From: Sthenelais limicola
Taxonomy: Eukaryota > Annelida > Polychaeta > Phyllodocida > Sigalionidae
NCBI GenBank assembly: GCA_942159475.1
Contig: OW804095.1
Span: 151,580,808 to 151,644,807, forward strand
Reading direction: 5' to 3'
DNA length: 64,000 nt
A program made the position numbers and the translations under genes. How positions within the stretch are numbered: position 1 is the first letter of the stretch; every line of letters starts with the position of its first letter. A model generated the notes under the pieces. That model searched no databases. It saw nothing but the letters and a program-made list of their open reading frames with translations, and was not told where the DNA came from. Positions 55,425 through 64,000 of the stretch are shown here, in pieces.

Positions 55425-55515
55425 CTGCAAAATTCCAACAAAGAGATCAGCTGCATAAAACACTTTGAAAATCGATATTTTGTGACTTCTGACTAATTGT
55501 TCTGTAACACATCAC
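55425..55515 (-). mobile_element. MITE family B, copy B-10 (right end only)
   Basis: ATTCCAACAAAGAGATC, AAAACACTTTGAAAATCGAT and the terminal repeat TTCTGTAACACATCAC, matching the last about 90 bp of copy B-2. Confidence 0.75.
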
Positions 55516-55927
55516 ATATATCACATATATGTATGTGCTCTTAGAACAAAATGGCCAAAGCGAAATCCTTACAATCCTTACATCAATAGATCCTGATTAG
55601 ATTTTCCACCAGGTTTAAGCCAACAGTTTCTTTGGAAGAAGGAATATTGTTCATGAGAACCTCTGTGTTTGAGAGTGAACTTAAATACAAACATTCATTT
55701 CTAAGAGTGTACTTGGTCAGGCAAGAATTGAAGTGCTAGGTTTCACACCTGAGCTCCTGTACACCTGTTAATTGGCTTTGGTTACTTACAGAAATTTATG
55801 TTTGTATACTTTAGCAACATGCAATGTTAAGTTGGTTTGTTTCACCAGGCTGCTTAGTTCAGCTCCTATAATAGCTGGTCTTCCACTAGCTTAGGCCCCC
55901 CCCCCACCATTTTACTAAGGGGTTCTA
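55516..55927. other. No gene seen; possible R-type end
   Basis: CATTTCTAAGAGTGTACTTG at 55697 resembles the right end of element R, but no partner was found. A C10 run lies at 55886-55898. Confidence 0.35.
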
Positions 55928-56050
55928 TATTATTATTATTATTATTATAAACTTTTATTCAAGTATTGGTATCAGATTACAAGAATAGGACATGCAATTC
56001 TACGAGCAGTTTTTCCATCTAGCCCTAAAATATACTTCACACTAAAACCG
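55928..56050 (-). mobile_element. Truncated non-LTR retrotransposon 3' end, copy 7
   Basis: Minus strand: TTGAATAAAAGTTTATA followed by (ATA)n at 55928-55949. Upstream are GATTCTTGTAATC-like and GGCTAGATGGAAAAACTGC blocks; no coding part is attached. Confidence 0.5.
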
Positions 56051-57634
56051 ACTGATCGAGGTAATAATTTTCATTTTTTAAAGTTGAAGTAGGATACATA
56101 GGCTATTATAATGGTGATGCAAAAACAAAATATATTATATATAAATATTCATGAGACACATTGGAAATCAACTTGGAGTCGCTCTGTCCAATACCACTTA
56201 GACAAAATGGAATGCTAGGATTTGAATATGAGTTAATGATGAGTGCCTCATCTCAAAGAGCACCTTATATAAGGTCAAATCACCATTCACTTGTTTGAAT
56301 GAATAGATCTGTAGATTGGATACACTAGATACAGTCCAACAGAATGCCTGCTTATAGTTTGGCTGGGATATAGATAGTGGCACTGGCTCTCGGGGAGTTT
56401 AATTTAACCCTTTCCCTCTAGGAGGCCTATAATTACACAGGCAATGGACACGTTAATGGGTTTAGTGTGGCGATGGAGACATGGGGCTACATAGATCATG
56501 GTAAGTAGGTGTGACTGGAGCATAGTGCTAGTTGTTGTGCCGGTGGCGAGTCGGTGCAGTAATACAGTAAGGTTAAACTAGTGACTGGCTCTCCTCCCAG
56601 ACAATGCAACAATTGCCTAGATATTATTCTGAGATTTTATAACTTGATATTTGTTGTAGGTGTTATAGTACATGTGTGAAAAGTCTCTGAAATGCCATGG
56701 TTTAACAACTTAGAGAACTGAGGCACTTTTTAAAGGTAAATGTTGTTGCCTTATTTCTTATCATATTGTCAATTTCATTGTAGAACATGTATATGAGTGC
56801 TATGTTCCATCATTCATGGCATAACAAATCTGGGAGAACCCAAAGAAAAGAAAAGGTTTAGAATAAATATAGAAATTAATATTGGAATGAATGCTCAGAA
56901 ATGAGCTTGTTTTTATTAACCATTTCACATTTGTTCTGAATGACCTTTTCCTAGAGTTTCATTTTCAACCGGAATATTTCATATTACAATAGCTAATTAG
57001 CCAATACCAAAGGAAGACCAGCTCTTCGGACCGGACTAAAAACCAATTTCAATAGATCCCCGCAGACACACTTATTCTAGTTTTTTCTTAACCTGTGGCT
57101 TATACATCTATTGACTGCTATAAAAAGACTGTCTACAGTAAGAGGGAGTCTTCTTTTTCAGTAGATGACAATATCACTTTCGCCAATGACTGAAAATGAT
57201 TCTCTATTATTGGTTTCAGTTCTTATGTCCCATTAAAAATGACGAAATAAAAAAAAAGAGAAATAATAAATCATGAACCACTCCATACACATTATCAAAG
57301 TACCATCTGCGCATGATGTATTTTAAACCTAAGAAATTAAAAACCAGCATGGTAAGATACTTGCACTGATCTGATACTACATGAATATAAATGTCACAAG
57401 TGGACTATATTCAATACAGTAAACCTTCACATCCGACACACAAAGCGACCCTTAAATGCAGGTCCCCCCGTGCTATCTGATGACCTCTATTGTCTCCTTA
57501 TCTGACCTTTATTCCTTGTCTCTATATGTCTATTGCCCTGACCTTTACCGTTACCAGTTCTTGCTGCGTTTTAATGAATTTATGTAGTTCCTAGTGAAAG
57601 CTCCTGCGGTTACAGAGAACAATGAGTGCCATAA
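56051..57634. other. No gene seen
   Basis: A/T-rich with no family repeat, tandem array or recognisable exon; the longest frame is 61 codons. Confidence 0.5.
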
Positions 57635-57835
57635 AAGGGGGTCTCCACTGGCTGCGGTAAGCTCTGCGGTAAGCCTTGCGATGGTGCTGTGATGGTGAGG
57701 AGTGGCAAGGTCCTGCCTACATGGCTAGTGAACCATGTAGGCAGGACCTCATCATTCCTCTCCACCTACAGAACCAGCACAAACCATCGCAAGGCTTACC
57801 ACAGAGCTTACCACAGCCAGTGGAGACCACCCTTA
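57635..57835. mobile_element. Fold-back element P, copy 3: near-complete hairpin
   Basis: The left arm begins GGGGGTCTCCACTGGCTGCG and the right arm ends CAGCCAGTGGAGACCACCC. The innermost 17 bp (57708-57724 and 57733-57749, AGGTCCTGCCTACATGG) pair perfectly around an 8-nt loop CTAGTGAA. The arms span about 95 nt each with a few bulges; the right arm is slightly longer. The 119-codon frame reported across it is fortuitous. Confidence 0.88.
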
Positions 57836-58362
57836 AGAAGACAACTCCCTCCTCCTCTCACTCTCTCCTTCCTCCTCTTCTCTTCCCCCTCGCTCAGTTT
57901 CTCTCCCAGAAAAGAAACGTAAACATTCATCTAATTCTGCGAGCCCTCTCGCCGCTTCTGTGCCTCTCCAACTCACCAGCACTTGTGTGTACACACGCAC
58001 TCTTTGCAGACAATCGCTGCAAACCAGATAAATAAATTCCCAGTCTGTTAGATCTGTTCCTCTCACTTGCAATCAGGTTCGATTGCTGGATGGTGGTATT
58101 TATTCAACTGGTATTGGATATTCAATTATTTCATTTTTCATATAAATCTTTGATTTGAAATGTATGCATAGCATGATAGCATTCACGAAGGGTGTTCAAA
58201 ATCAATATGTTAATCACTTCAGTACCTGTTCAGGTATTTGTTATCATACTTTGATAGTAACTTAAAATAAATGGTAACATCAATGGTACAATCTAATAAT
58301 AATAATAAATAATAAATAATAATAAGTCCCCAAATATTCGCAGGCAAGAATGGCACATATAT
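57836..58362. other. Pyrimidine-rich tract and (AAT)n microsatellite
   Basis: 57846-57905 is almost all pyrimidine (CTCCTCCTCTCACTCTCTCC...). 58293-58325 is an AATAAT/AAATAAT microsatellite. No gene seen. Confidence 0.6.
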
Positions 58363-58596
58363 GGGTCAGATTTTCAGAAAATGTACAATTTGTCTTCACC
58401 AATCCTCTCAAATAGCCCACATTTGAGACAAAAATGAGCTTCAAAATGCAGTTTAACATAACAGAACTGATATTATAAATCAATGCGATACCAAATATAC
58501 TCAGATATACCCAGTATTCTTCATTTTCAGCCTAATTCAGCAGAATTTCCTAAATGTGTACAGCTGCCAATTGTACATTTTCTGAAAATCTGACCC
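58363..58596 (-). mobile_element. MITE family A, copy A-26
   Basis: 234 bp, second subtype, both terminal repeats at consensus; flanks ATAT (also read as ATATAT) on both sides. Confidence 0.94.
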
Positions 58597-59328
58597 ATAT
58601 ATAGATATGTACACATGTCAACTCTTGATCAATAAAGAAATTAAATCACTGCTGTCAAACATTGATCCAATTAAGTTTGGCATGTTTGCTGAAGGACGGA
58701 CATTATACATGTGAACACATCCATGTACATAACTAGGCATATTGTACACAGCCACTCAGGGAGTAAATAGCCTTCAACTTGAAATGTTTGTTTCCTTTTG
58801 AAAGAACATCAATACAATGTTACAATAGTAAACACACTTTCTATGCCATATTCACGATAAATAGATATTTGCTATCTATTCATGTTTATTGATTAGAGAC
58901 ATACTGGCAAATAGGTAAATAATGTAAACATATTGATTCTAAGTCTAACTAGGACTGCCCCTGCCCCCAGACTTAGATCATTGATACTGTGTCCATTAGT
59001 TCCTTCAAGTATTGAAATCTTGCAAATATTTCTTTTTCAATTCCTGACGTTTTAACATGCGGTATCTAAATGAACTGTACTTTATACAAATAAAACCTAG
59101 GGTTAATGCCTGTTCCTATTTATGCACAGACAAATCCCGTTCAAACTTAAAAAAAGCTCTGGGAAAATCAAAGCCTTGGTATTAGTTGTGGGTCCATTGA
59201 CATCCACGAGCAAAACCAGTTGTTAAAACTTTTTATATCGTCTAGTTCTTGGCTCATGATCAACAAAGTTATTTAACAACGATTTGATACAGATTCATTA
59301 TCAAGTCATGTATACATCAATGGTACAT
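58597..59328. other. No gene seen
   Basis: A/T-rich spacer between A-26 and A-27. Confidence 0.5.
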
Positions 59329-59568
59329 GGGTCAGATTTTCAGAAAATGTACAATTGGCTGTTCTACACATTTAGGGAATTCTCCTAAATTAAATTATGC
59401 TGAAAAATGAAAAATACCGGGTACATGTAAATATATTTGGTATTGCATTGATTTAAAGTATCAGTTCCGTTATGTTAAACAGCATTTTGAAGCTAATTGT
59501 CCCCTTAAATGTGGGTTATTTGAGAGGATTGGTGAAGATGAATTGTACATTTTCTGAAAATCTGACCC
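59329..59568 (+). mobile_element. MITE family A, copy A-27
   Basis: 240 bp, second subtype with a 5-bp local duplication (TAAATTAAATTATG). Perfect ACAT duplications (59325-59328, 59569-59572). Confidence 0.94.
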
Positions 59569-59880
59569 ACATGTAGGTACACAAGTAAATGATACACGAT
59601 CTATGGGAATGAAAACTCGCTATATCAGCCTTCAGCAAGCATGCATGTGGTCTCTTTGATAGCATGTGTTGCCTCAGAAATCCTACCAGGTCCGGAAGAG
59701 GGTGTTTAATATTTTCATGTGATCTCCTTTTAGTTTCGTCCTTGATGTGAATCTAACGTTTGCTCCCACTAAACGTGAGCATGCTATCACACCAGTTGGG
59801 CTGGGGATGGAGGTAGCCCCCCCTAGCCCGCAATCATAGCAGGGGCATGTCAAGCATGGCGGGTTTGTTCGTTACCGGAG

Positions 59881-60373
59881 CTAATAAAACTGTTTTATAC
59901 TCAAATAAACAGTGCTTATCTCACAATAATATGCACAGATACAGCACGAGTGGGTAGGAACCTCTGTCGTGTGCTCAGACCTTACTGAAGGGTTCGTCTT
60001 TACTTTGGGAGATGACAGGAGGATTCGTGTGGGGAATTTTAAAGTTTTGGGACACATGATCGAAATTGTTTTTTCTTTTTGTGATTTGGAATTTGTTCTC
60101 AGCATGTCAACAGGTGTCCACATGAGAGGACATAAGCAGGTAGTGGTGGGAGAACCACTGGAGAGAGGCAAGCTGTATGCAGTGAGATCTGTCGTGCAAA
60201 CCTTAATAACTATTGCTTGCTTTCGAGCTGACAATCAAAGGATTCTCTTGATTAATTATTACTGTCGCATGCACATGATTTCTTCTGATAATAATCTTGT
60301 ACTACACTCGTCTCAATTTATACTATTCACAATGAACGTATTGCAGACTCGTACACAATTTGAGTGGCAATAA
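59881..60373. other. Unassigned region open on both strands
   Basis: A plus-strand frame of 134 codons (59969-60373; it includes GDDRRIRVGNFKVLGHMIEI) overlaps a minus-strand frame of 117 codons (59881-60234; it includes SQKEKTISIMCPKTLKFPTR). These are the longest overlapping frames outside repeats. Neither shows a domain I know, and no tandem repeat explains them. This could be an exon, an old retrocopy or chance. The flanking parts 59569-59880 and 60374-60780 hold nothing recognisable except a 9-bp CACCACCTG repeat at 60567-60597. Confidence 0.3.
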
Positions 60374-60780
60374 TTATTTGGTACAGCTTCCGGGCGATTC
60401 ATCACATTTGCATTTTGAGCTTTTTTTGATTGTTTGTTTGTCCAGGATTACCCTTCTTTCTTATTCGTGATGCATTCCCTACCTTTGTGTGTTTGCTTTA
60501 ACTACTAACTACTGTCTGTAGTTGCCCATTTTGGTTTGGGACATTCCCTCTATGACATGGGGCAACTGCACCACCTACACCACCTGCACCACCTGCAGCA
60601 ACACCCTTACTACACCCCTGTGCTGTTGCTTCCTATACCTTCAGCATTGTATGTTACACTTGGTCAAAGTGGTGCATAACATGTGAGTTATGTCACCCTG
60701 GGGACATACAACAAGTAGGTCCGCCCAAAACGTAAAATACTTCTTTTATTTTTAATTATTTATATTTTTTATTTATTAAT

Positions 60781-60953
60781 GGGGTGTAATAAATATGGAA
60801 CAAAGCTCGGGTGAAGTCTGTACACTTGTTAGTGACCTCAGGAGCACAGAAGATCTCGGGCTAAGGCCCTCTAACTTCCCGCGCTCCCTCGGTCAATAAC
60901 AAGTGTACAGACTTCCCCCTTGCTAGGTTCCATCTATTTAATAAGTTCTACCC
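60781..60953. mobile_element. Long imperfect hairpin (fold-back element), about 173 bp
   Basis: GGTGAAGTCTGTACACTTGT (60810-) pairs with ACAAGTGTACAGACTTCCCC (60900-60919), extending inwards through TTAGTGACC/GGTCAATAA and outwards through TATGGAAC/GTTCCATC. Arms are about 55-60 nt with few mismatches. The inner 50 nt (GGAGCACAGAAG...) also partly self-pair. A retrotransposon-like tail with TAGTATCTTATCTTATCTTA follows at 60954-61020. Confidence 0.85.
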
Positions 60954-61020
60954 ATGTTTTGCAATGAAGAGGAGCAACTTCAGGTAACAAAGTGCAAAGT
61001 AGTATCTTATCTTATCTTAA
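60954..61020 (+). mobile_element. Truncated retrotransposon tail, copy 8
   Basis: AAAGTAGTATCTTATCTTAT matches the AAAGTAGTATTTTATCTTAT tail of copy 1 at 4801. Only the tail is recognisable. Confidence 0.45.
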
Positions 61021-62079
61021 GAGTACACATGTTATAATTACAATGTATTTTGCGAGGTCTGGATGGGATAATAGTGCTTAGTTTGTGTGATGATTCCCCA
61101 ATGAAACCACCAATTTAGGATTCCAATAGGAAAGGTCAGTTTCAAAGGAAAGTGTCTTTATGATCAGACATCAAAGGGAATTCAAGGCAAGTAGAATTTA
61201 TCTCAGTCATAAAGGTAACTTTATATCTAAAAGGGGCGATATTAAATAGCTCAAGATTAAATAAAGCCGGTGGATGAATGGCTTGAAATGAATTGAGAGC
61301 CTTAAAGTGACACTTCTCACTGTTGAGGGCTAGATTATCGAGTAACGGAATTTCTACTTCATTTTCTAGTATTTGGTTCACCTTACCCTCCTAAATAACT
61401 CCTGTGGATATCAAAACTCTAACATTCATATTATATCAGATATGTGGTAAAATAGGGAGCAAAATCGTTTTTGCTTTCCAAGCCAATATTCAAACTGTCA
61501 GTTGGGATGACATCTGGAATTATGTAACCCCCAGGTCGGCACTGATCAGTACAAAGGGCATTAGTTCCATTACTGCCACCCAGGGCTAAATCTGGCAGTA
61601 CCTCCTGGTCTCCAAGCCATTTCCTCATGGATTTGACATGGGTTTAGGTTCTGACCCATTCATTACACATATTCACTAATCATTGAATGAAAACGCAATG
61701 CTGATACTCAATACTTCAGATATTGCTATACCTATCATATATGATTACACTGACAAAGTTTCACACGATTCCATGACTACTCATTTTAACTATCTTAGCC
61801 ACTTTAAGTGAGGCAGAATATATTATAGGGCCCGTCTCCACTATACAGCACTATGATTGATTTTCTCTAACAGCCTATATGCCATAGTAATAAATATCTG
61901 AGTGCAACCTGGTTATCTACAGCGCTGGCATGCCACCTGGCGTCGGCAAAAAACAATACTCCCTGACCTCATGAATATTCATGGCATGTCTCAGACCTCC
62001 ACAGGATATTACTCTTTGGATTTTGACTCAGATTTGCTCGCCTTGGCCCTGCCCTATAGTTAGCGGTGGGTCTGGGTGC
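61021..62079. other. No gene seen
   Basis: A minus-strand frame at 61142-61381 (79 codons, includes LDNLALNSEKCHFKALNSF) and opposing frames at 61404-61628 were inspected; no family or splice sites recognised. Confidence 0.35.
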
Positions 62080-62160
62080 TGATTGGATGTAGCAAGTGAC
62101 GTCAGTATCTCGCTAGCTATCGCGAGAGGAGACGAGAGCTTTGTTATTAGGCGATGGCGA
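62080..62160. promoter_or_regulatory. Candidate promoter: CCAAT box, CRE and CGCGAGA sites
   Basis: ATTGG (inverted CCAAT, 62082-62086), a perfect CRE TGACGTCA (62097-62104) and TCTCGCTAGCTATCGCGAGA (62107-62126, containing the CGCGAGA half of the TCTCGCGAGA motif) lie within 45 bp. This spacing is typical of TATA-less promoters in animals. Rightwards, ATGGCGAGACAAGACCCATA at 62154 opens a 9-codon frame with AG|GTCC inside; this is not enough to call a first exon. Confidence 0.45.
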
Positions 62161-62978
62161 GACAAGACCCATACAGGTCCTAATAGATTTAGTAGGGGCA
62201 TTATATCTAGGCCAGTTATACCTTATGGGTGGATTGAAGTGTGGTATTTGGGGCCTCCTCGTCTGAATCGACCAAATTCTTATAGTAAGACACAGGAGCA
62301 TGTAGCACATAGTCAGTTCATGTTAGCGTGAAGGAAATATTAAAATAAATGTATTTTACATTTACTTTACTGGGGAGTTGAGCTTATAAATATGTATACA
62401 ATATGATATCATACTAGAAATGACCATAACAGCGAAATGCACATAATTATTGGATTTTTGTTTTGTTTTTGAAATATAATTTTTGAATTGAGTTATAAAT
62501 AATTGAGGGTCTGTCTGAAGTGACCAAATTTATAGTTTTCAGCTGGTTTCTACCGAAAAGACACATTTTTGCCTTGTCATACCTTCTCATACCTCTTAAT
62601 GTCAAGGCGGCCACAGTGGCTGATGATACACCTTCTCCACTGGACAAAAATATATTATACTATGTCCACCCCTGTGGGGCTAAAGGCATGATTTATGTGG
62701 ATTACGGTAATTCTCTGATATGCTGTGTACATCCTAGCCGATATAAATATCAATGAAATGCTTTGCTTTTTATTGCTGATGATACACTGTCCCTAAGCGT
62801 ATAAATAGTAGAGTAATTGTTTTTATACCACTAACTGATGTACTGGCGTTCTGCTTGTTCACCGCTCTCCTCCTGGCTTTTCACAAAGGTTGGAGCGAAA
62901 CAAAAACTTAGTGTCAAAGCTGGCTTACGTGAAATAGAATGGTACAATAGGACGATAGGTCTGGCATGTGGAATGAGA
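62161..62978. other. No gene seen
   Basis: GCTGATGATACAC occurs at 62619 and 62776. CACCCCTGTGGGG near 62669 is a short hairpin. Frames of 66-86 codons are unrecognised. Confidence 0.4.
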
Positions 62979-63164
62979 CAGTCTAGGCCCAAAGATGAGA
63001 GAGTCCTTTCAAATGGAGGGAAAGCCTCTCGCCTCAAATCGCAAAGTGTCATTATAATCCCATTAGAACGCCAAGTCCTGGGCCAGAAAATCCATTAACG
63101 CAGCAGGCGTCCAATCACTGACATACCATTTTTATCTGATCTGAGAGGCTTTGAACCCAGACTG
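62979..63164 (+). mobile_element. Inverted-end repeat family D, copy 2 (best copy)
   Basis: 186 bp with inverted ends CAGTCTAGGCCCAAAG and CTTTGAACCCAGACTG, flanked by GAGA on both sides (62975-62978, 63165-63168), suggesting a 4-bp target duplication. The body TCGCAAAGTGTCATTATAAT and AACGCCAAGTCCTGGGCCAG matches copy 1. Confidence 0.75.
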
Positions 63165-63306
63165 GAGAGTCGATTGTCCCATTAAAAATGTATTGCATAA
63201 CGCAGTTTATGGATATTTTGTTGTATAGTAACTATTGCAATTGTTCCAATGCTAATAACCTGGCTTATATCCATAAGGAAATGTACCTAGAAATGGCAGA
63301 ACTACT

Positions 63307-63521
63307 GGTGCCTGTTGCATAACAAATCCTTACTTAAGATTTTCCTTCCTTTGCTACTTTCCTTGTTGAGCAGCTGTCAAGGGACTTCAGGGAGGGGATT
63401 GGCGATACCGACAATGCTAATTCTTCTTATTATTTCTGCAGTAGGAATTTCCTACCAACGGAAGGAAAAAAAGCTTAGCAAGGGGAACATATTAAGTAAG
63501 TATTCATTACGCAACAGGGCC
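63307..63521. mobile_element. MITE family E, copy 2
   Basis: 215 bp: GGTGCCTGTTGCATAACAAA and CATTACGCAACAGGGCC inverted ends, extended inwards by CCTTACTTAAG/TTAAGTAAG. An 84-codon frame inside is fortuitous. Confidence 0.75.
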
Positions 63522-63720
63522 ATAGTGTATCCATTCCAGGACACTGAGGCATCCCGCAATCTCCTCTAAAGACCTAAAGTGTACTCTGGGCTAATTGACT
63601 CGCATTTTATCCAGGGAATACAGACCCAAGGACCGCTAAAATGATAAATTATGACAGAGATAAAAACGGATGCCCCACTTCAACCCCAGATTGCCACATG
63701 CATTATTTACAGCAGTACAT

Positions 63721-63955
63721 GGGTCAGATTTTCAAAAAATGCACAATCTACAGTTCTACACATCTTTCAAATTATGCTGAATTAGAGTGAGAATTGATAA
63801 ATACTGAGTATATCTGAGTGTATGCTGTATTGTATTCATTCAATAAATCTGTCTGGTTATGTTGAACTTGATTTTGAACCTGATTTTCGTCTTAAATTTG
63901 GGTTATTTGAGAGGATTGGTGAAGACCAATTGTACATTTTAAGAAAACTTGACCC
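63721..63955 (+). mobile_element. MITE family A, copy A-28
   Basis: 235 bp, third subtype (TTCAATAAATCTGTCTGG), with several substitutions in the left repeat (CAAAAAATGCACAATC) and right repeat (TTAAGAAAACTTGACCC). Perfect ACAT duplications (63717-63720, 63956-63959) remain. Confidence 0.92.
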
Positions 63956-64000
63956 ACATGGGTGACCTTGTGATGCTTATCCGCAGCCAATTACAAGCGG

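Noticed and set aside
57676..58035. 119-codon plus-strand frame
   Set aside because: It runs through a hairpin element and a pyrimidine-rich tract; composition explains it.
62154..62182. MARQDPY-type first exon after the CRE promoter candidate
   Set aside because: Only nine codons to a stop, and the candidate donor AG|GTCC is weak.

Overview
The window is animal nuclear DNA, most likely from a marine invertebrate. It is A/T-rich and has no bacterial-style gene packing. All open frames are short. About a quarter of the sequence can be assigned to dispersed non-coding transposons, retrotransposon ends and tandem repeats. One dispersed repeat (three copies, minus strand) opens with a GTGAGTGAG...TTTACGCC start that I associate with molluscan and other lophotrochozoan genomes, so a mollusc-like organism is my best guess. 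That guess rests on memory, not on a search.

The only host protein-coding piece I can support is one 86-nt exon on the minus strand (17789-17874). It has a good polypyrimidine tract and AG acceptor and an AG|GTAGGG donor, and it encodes a segment ending in YDKHMRP, the N-terminal signature of Cys-loop (GABA/glycine/glutamate-gated chloride type) receptor subunits. Some or most of the flanking DNA may therefore be intron of a large receptor gene; I found no second exon. Four GC-rich stretches (29920-30260, 35770-35930, 41395-41495, 62080-62160) look like promoters or CpG islands with recognisable ETS, E-box, E2F, CRE and CCAAT sites.

The dominant content is a 235-bp element, called family A here: 28 copies, 24 of them full length, about one per 2.3 kb, in both orientations. 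It has 28-bp perfect consensus terminal inverted repeats beginning GGGTCAGATTTTC and 4-bp target duplications that mostly fit the palindrome AYRT. A second family, B (350-510 bp, termini GTGATGTG, 4-bp A/T target duplications, ten copies), carries an AP-1-type TGAGTCA in each terminal repeat. Further families are C (lophotrochozoan-type repeat, 3 copies), D (CAGTCTRGG ends, 5), E (GGGCCTGTTGCATAA ends, 2), F (TA target site, CAGTGGAACC ends, 1), T (hAT-like, 8-bp duplication, 3), R (GAACACTCTTAG ends, 1), three fold-back elements with CCACTG near their ends, and V (three loci).

Retrotransposon remains are seven or eight truncated non-LTR 3' ends that share a GGAAGACCTG-like block and an AATAAA(A)GTnTTAT end followed by different short tandem repeats. 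Two of them keep the C-terminus of a reverse-transcriptase ORF. There is also a Penelope-like terminal segment with a hammerhead-like core. Tandem arrays have unit lengths of 10, 12, 29, 39, 44, 50, 75 and about 206 bp.

Several insertions are nested and give a relative history: B inside A (30738-31385), A inside R (2345-2803), A plus a fold-back element inside T (19441-20434), and C inside the V array (9606-9947). No RNA gene, CRISPR array or complete protein-coding gene could be supported.
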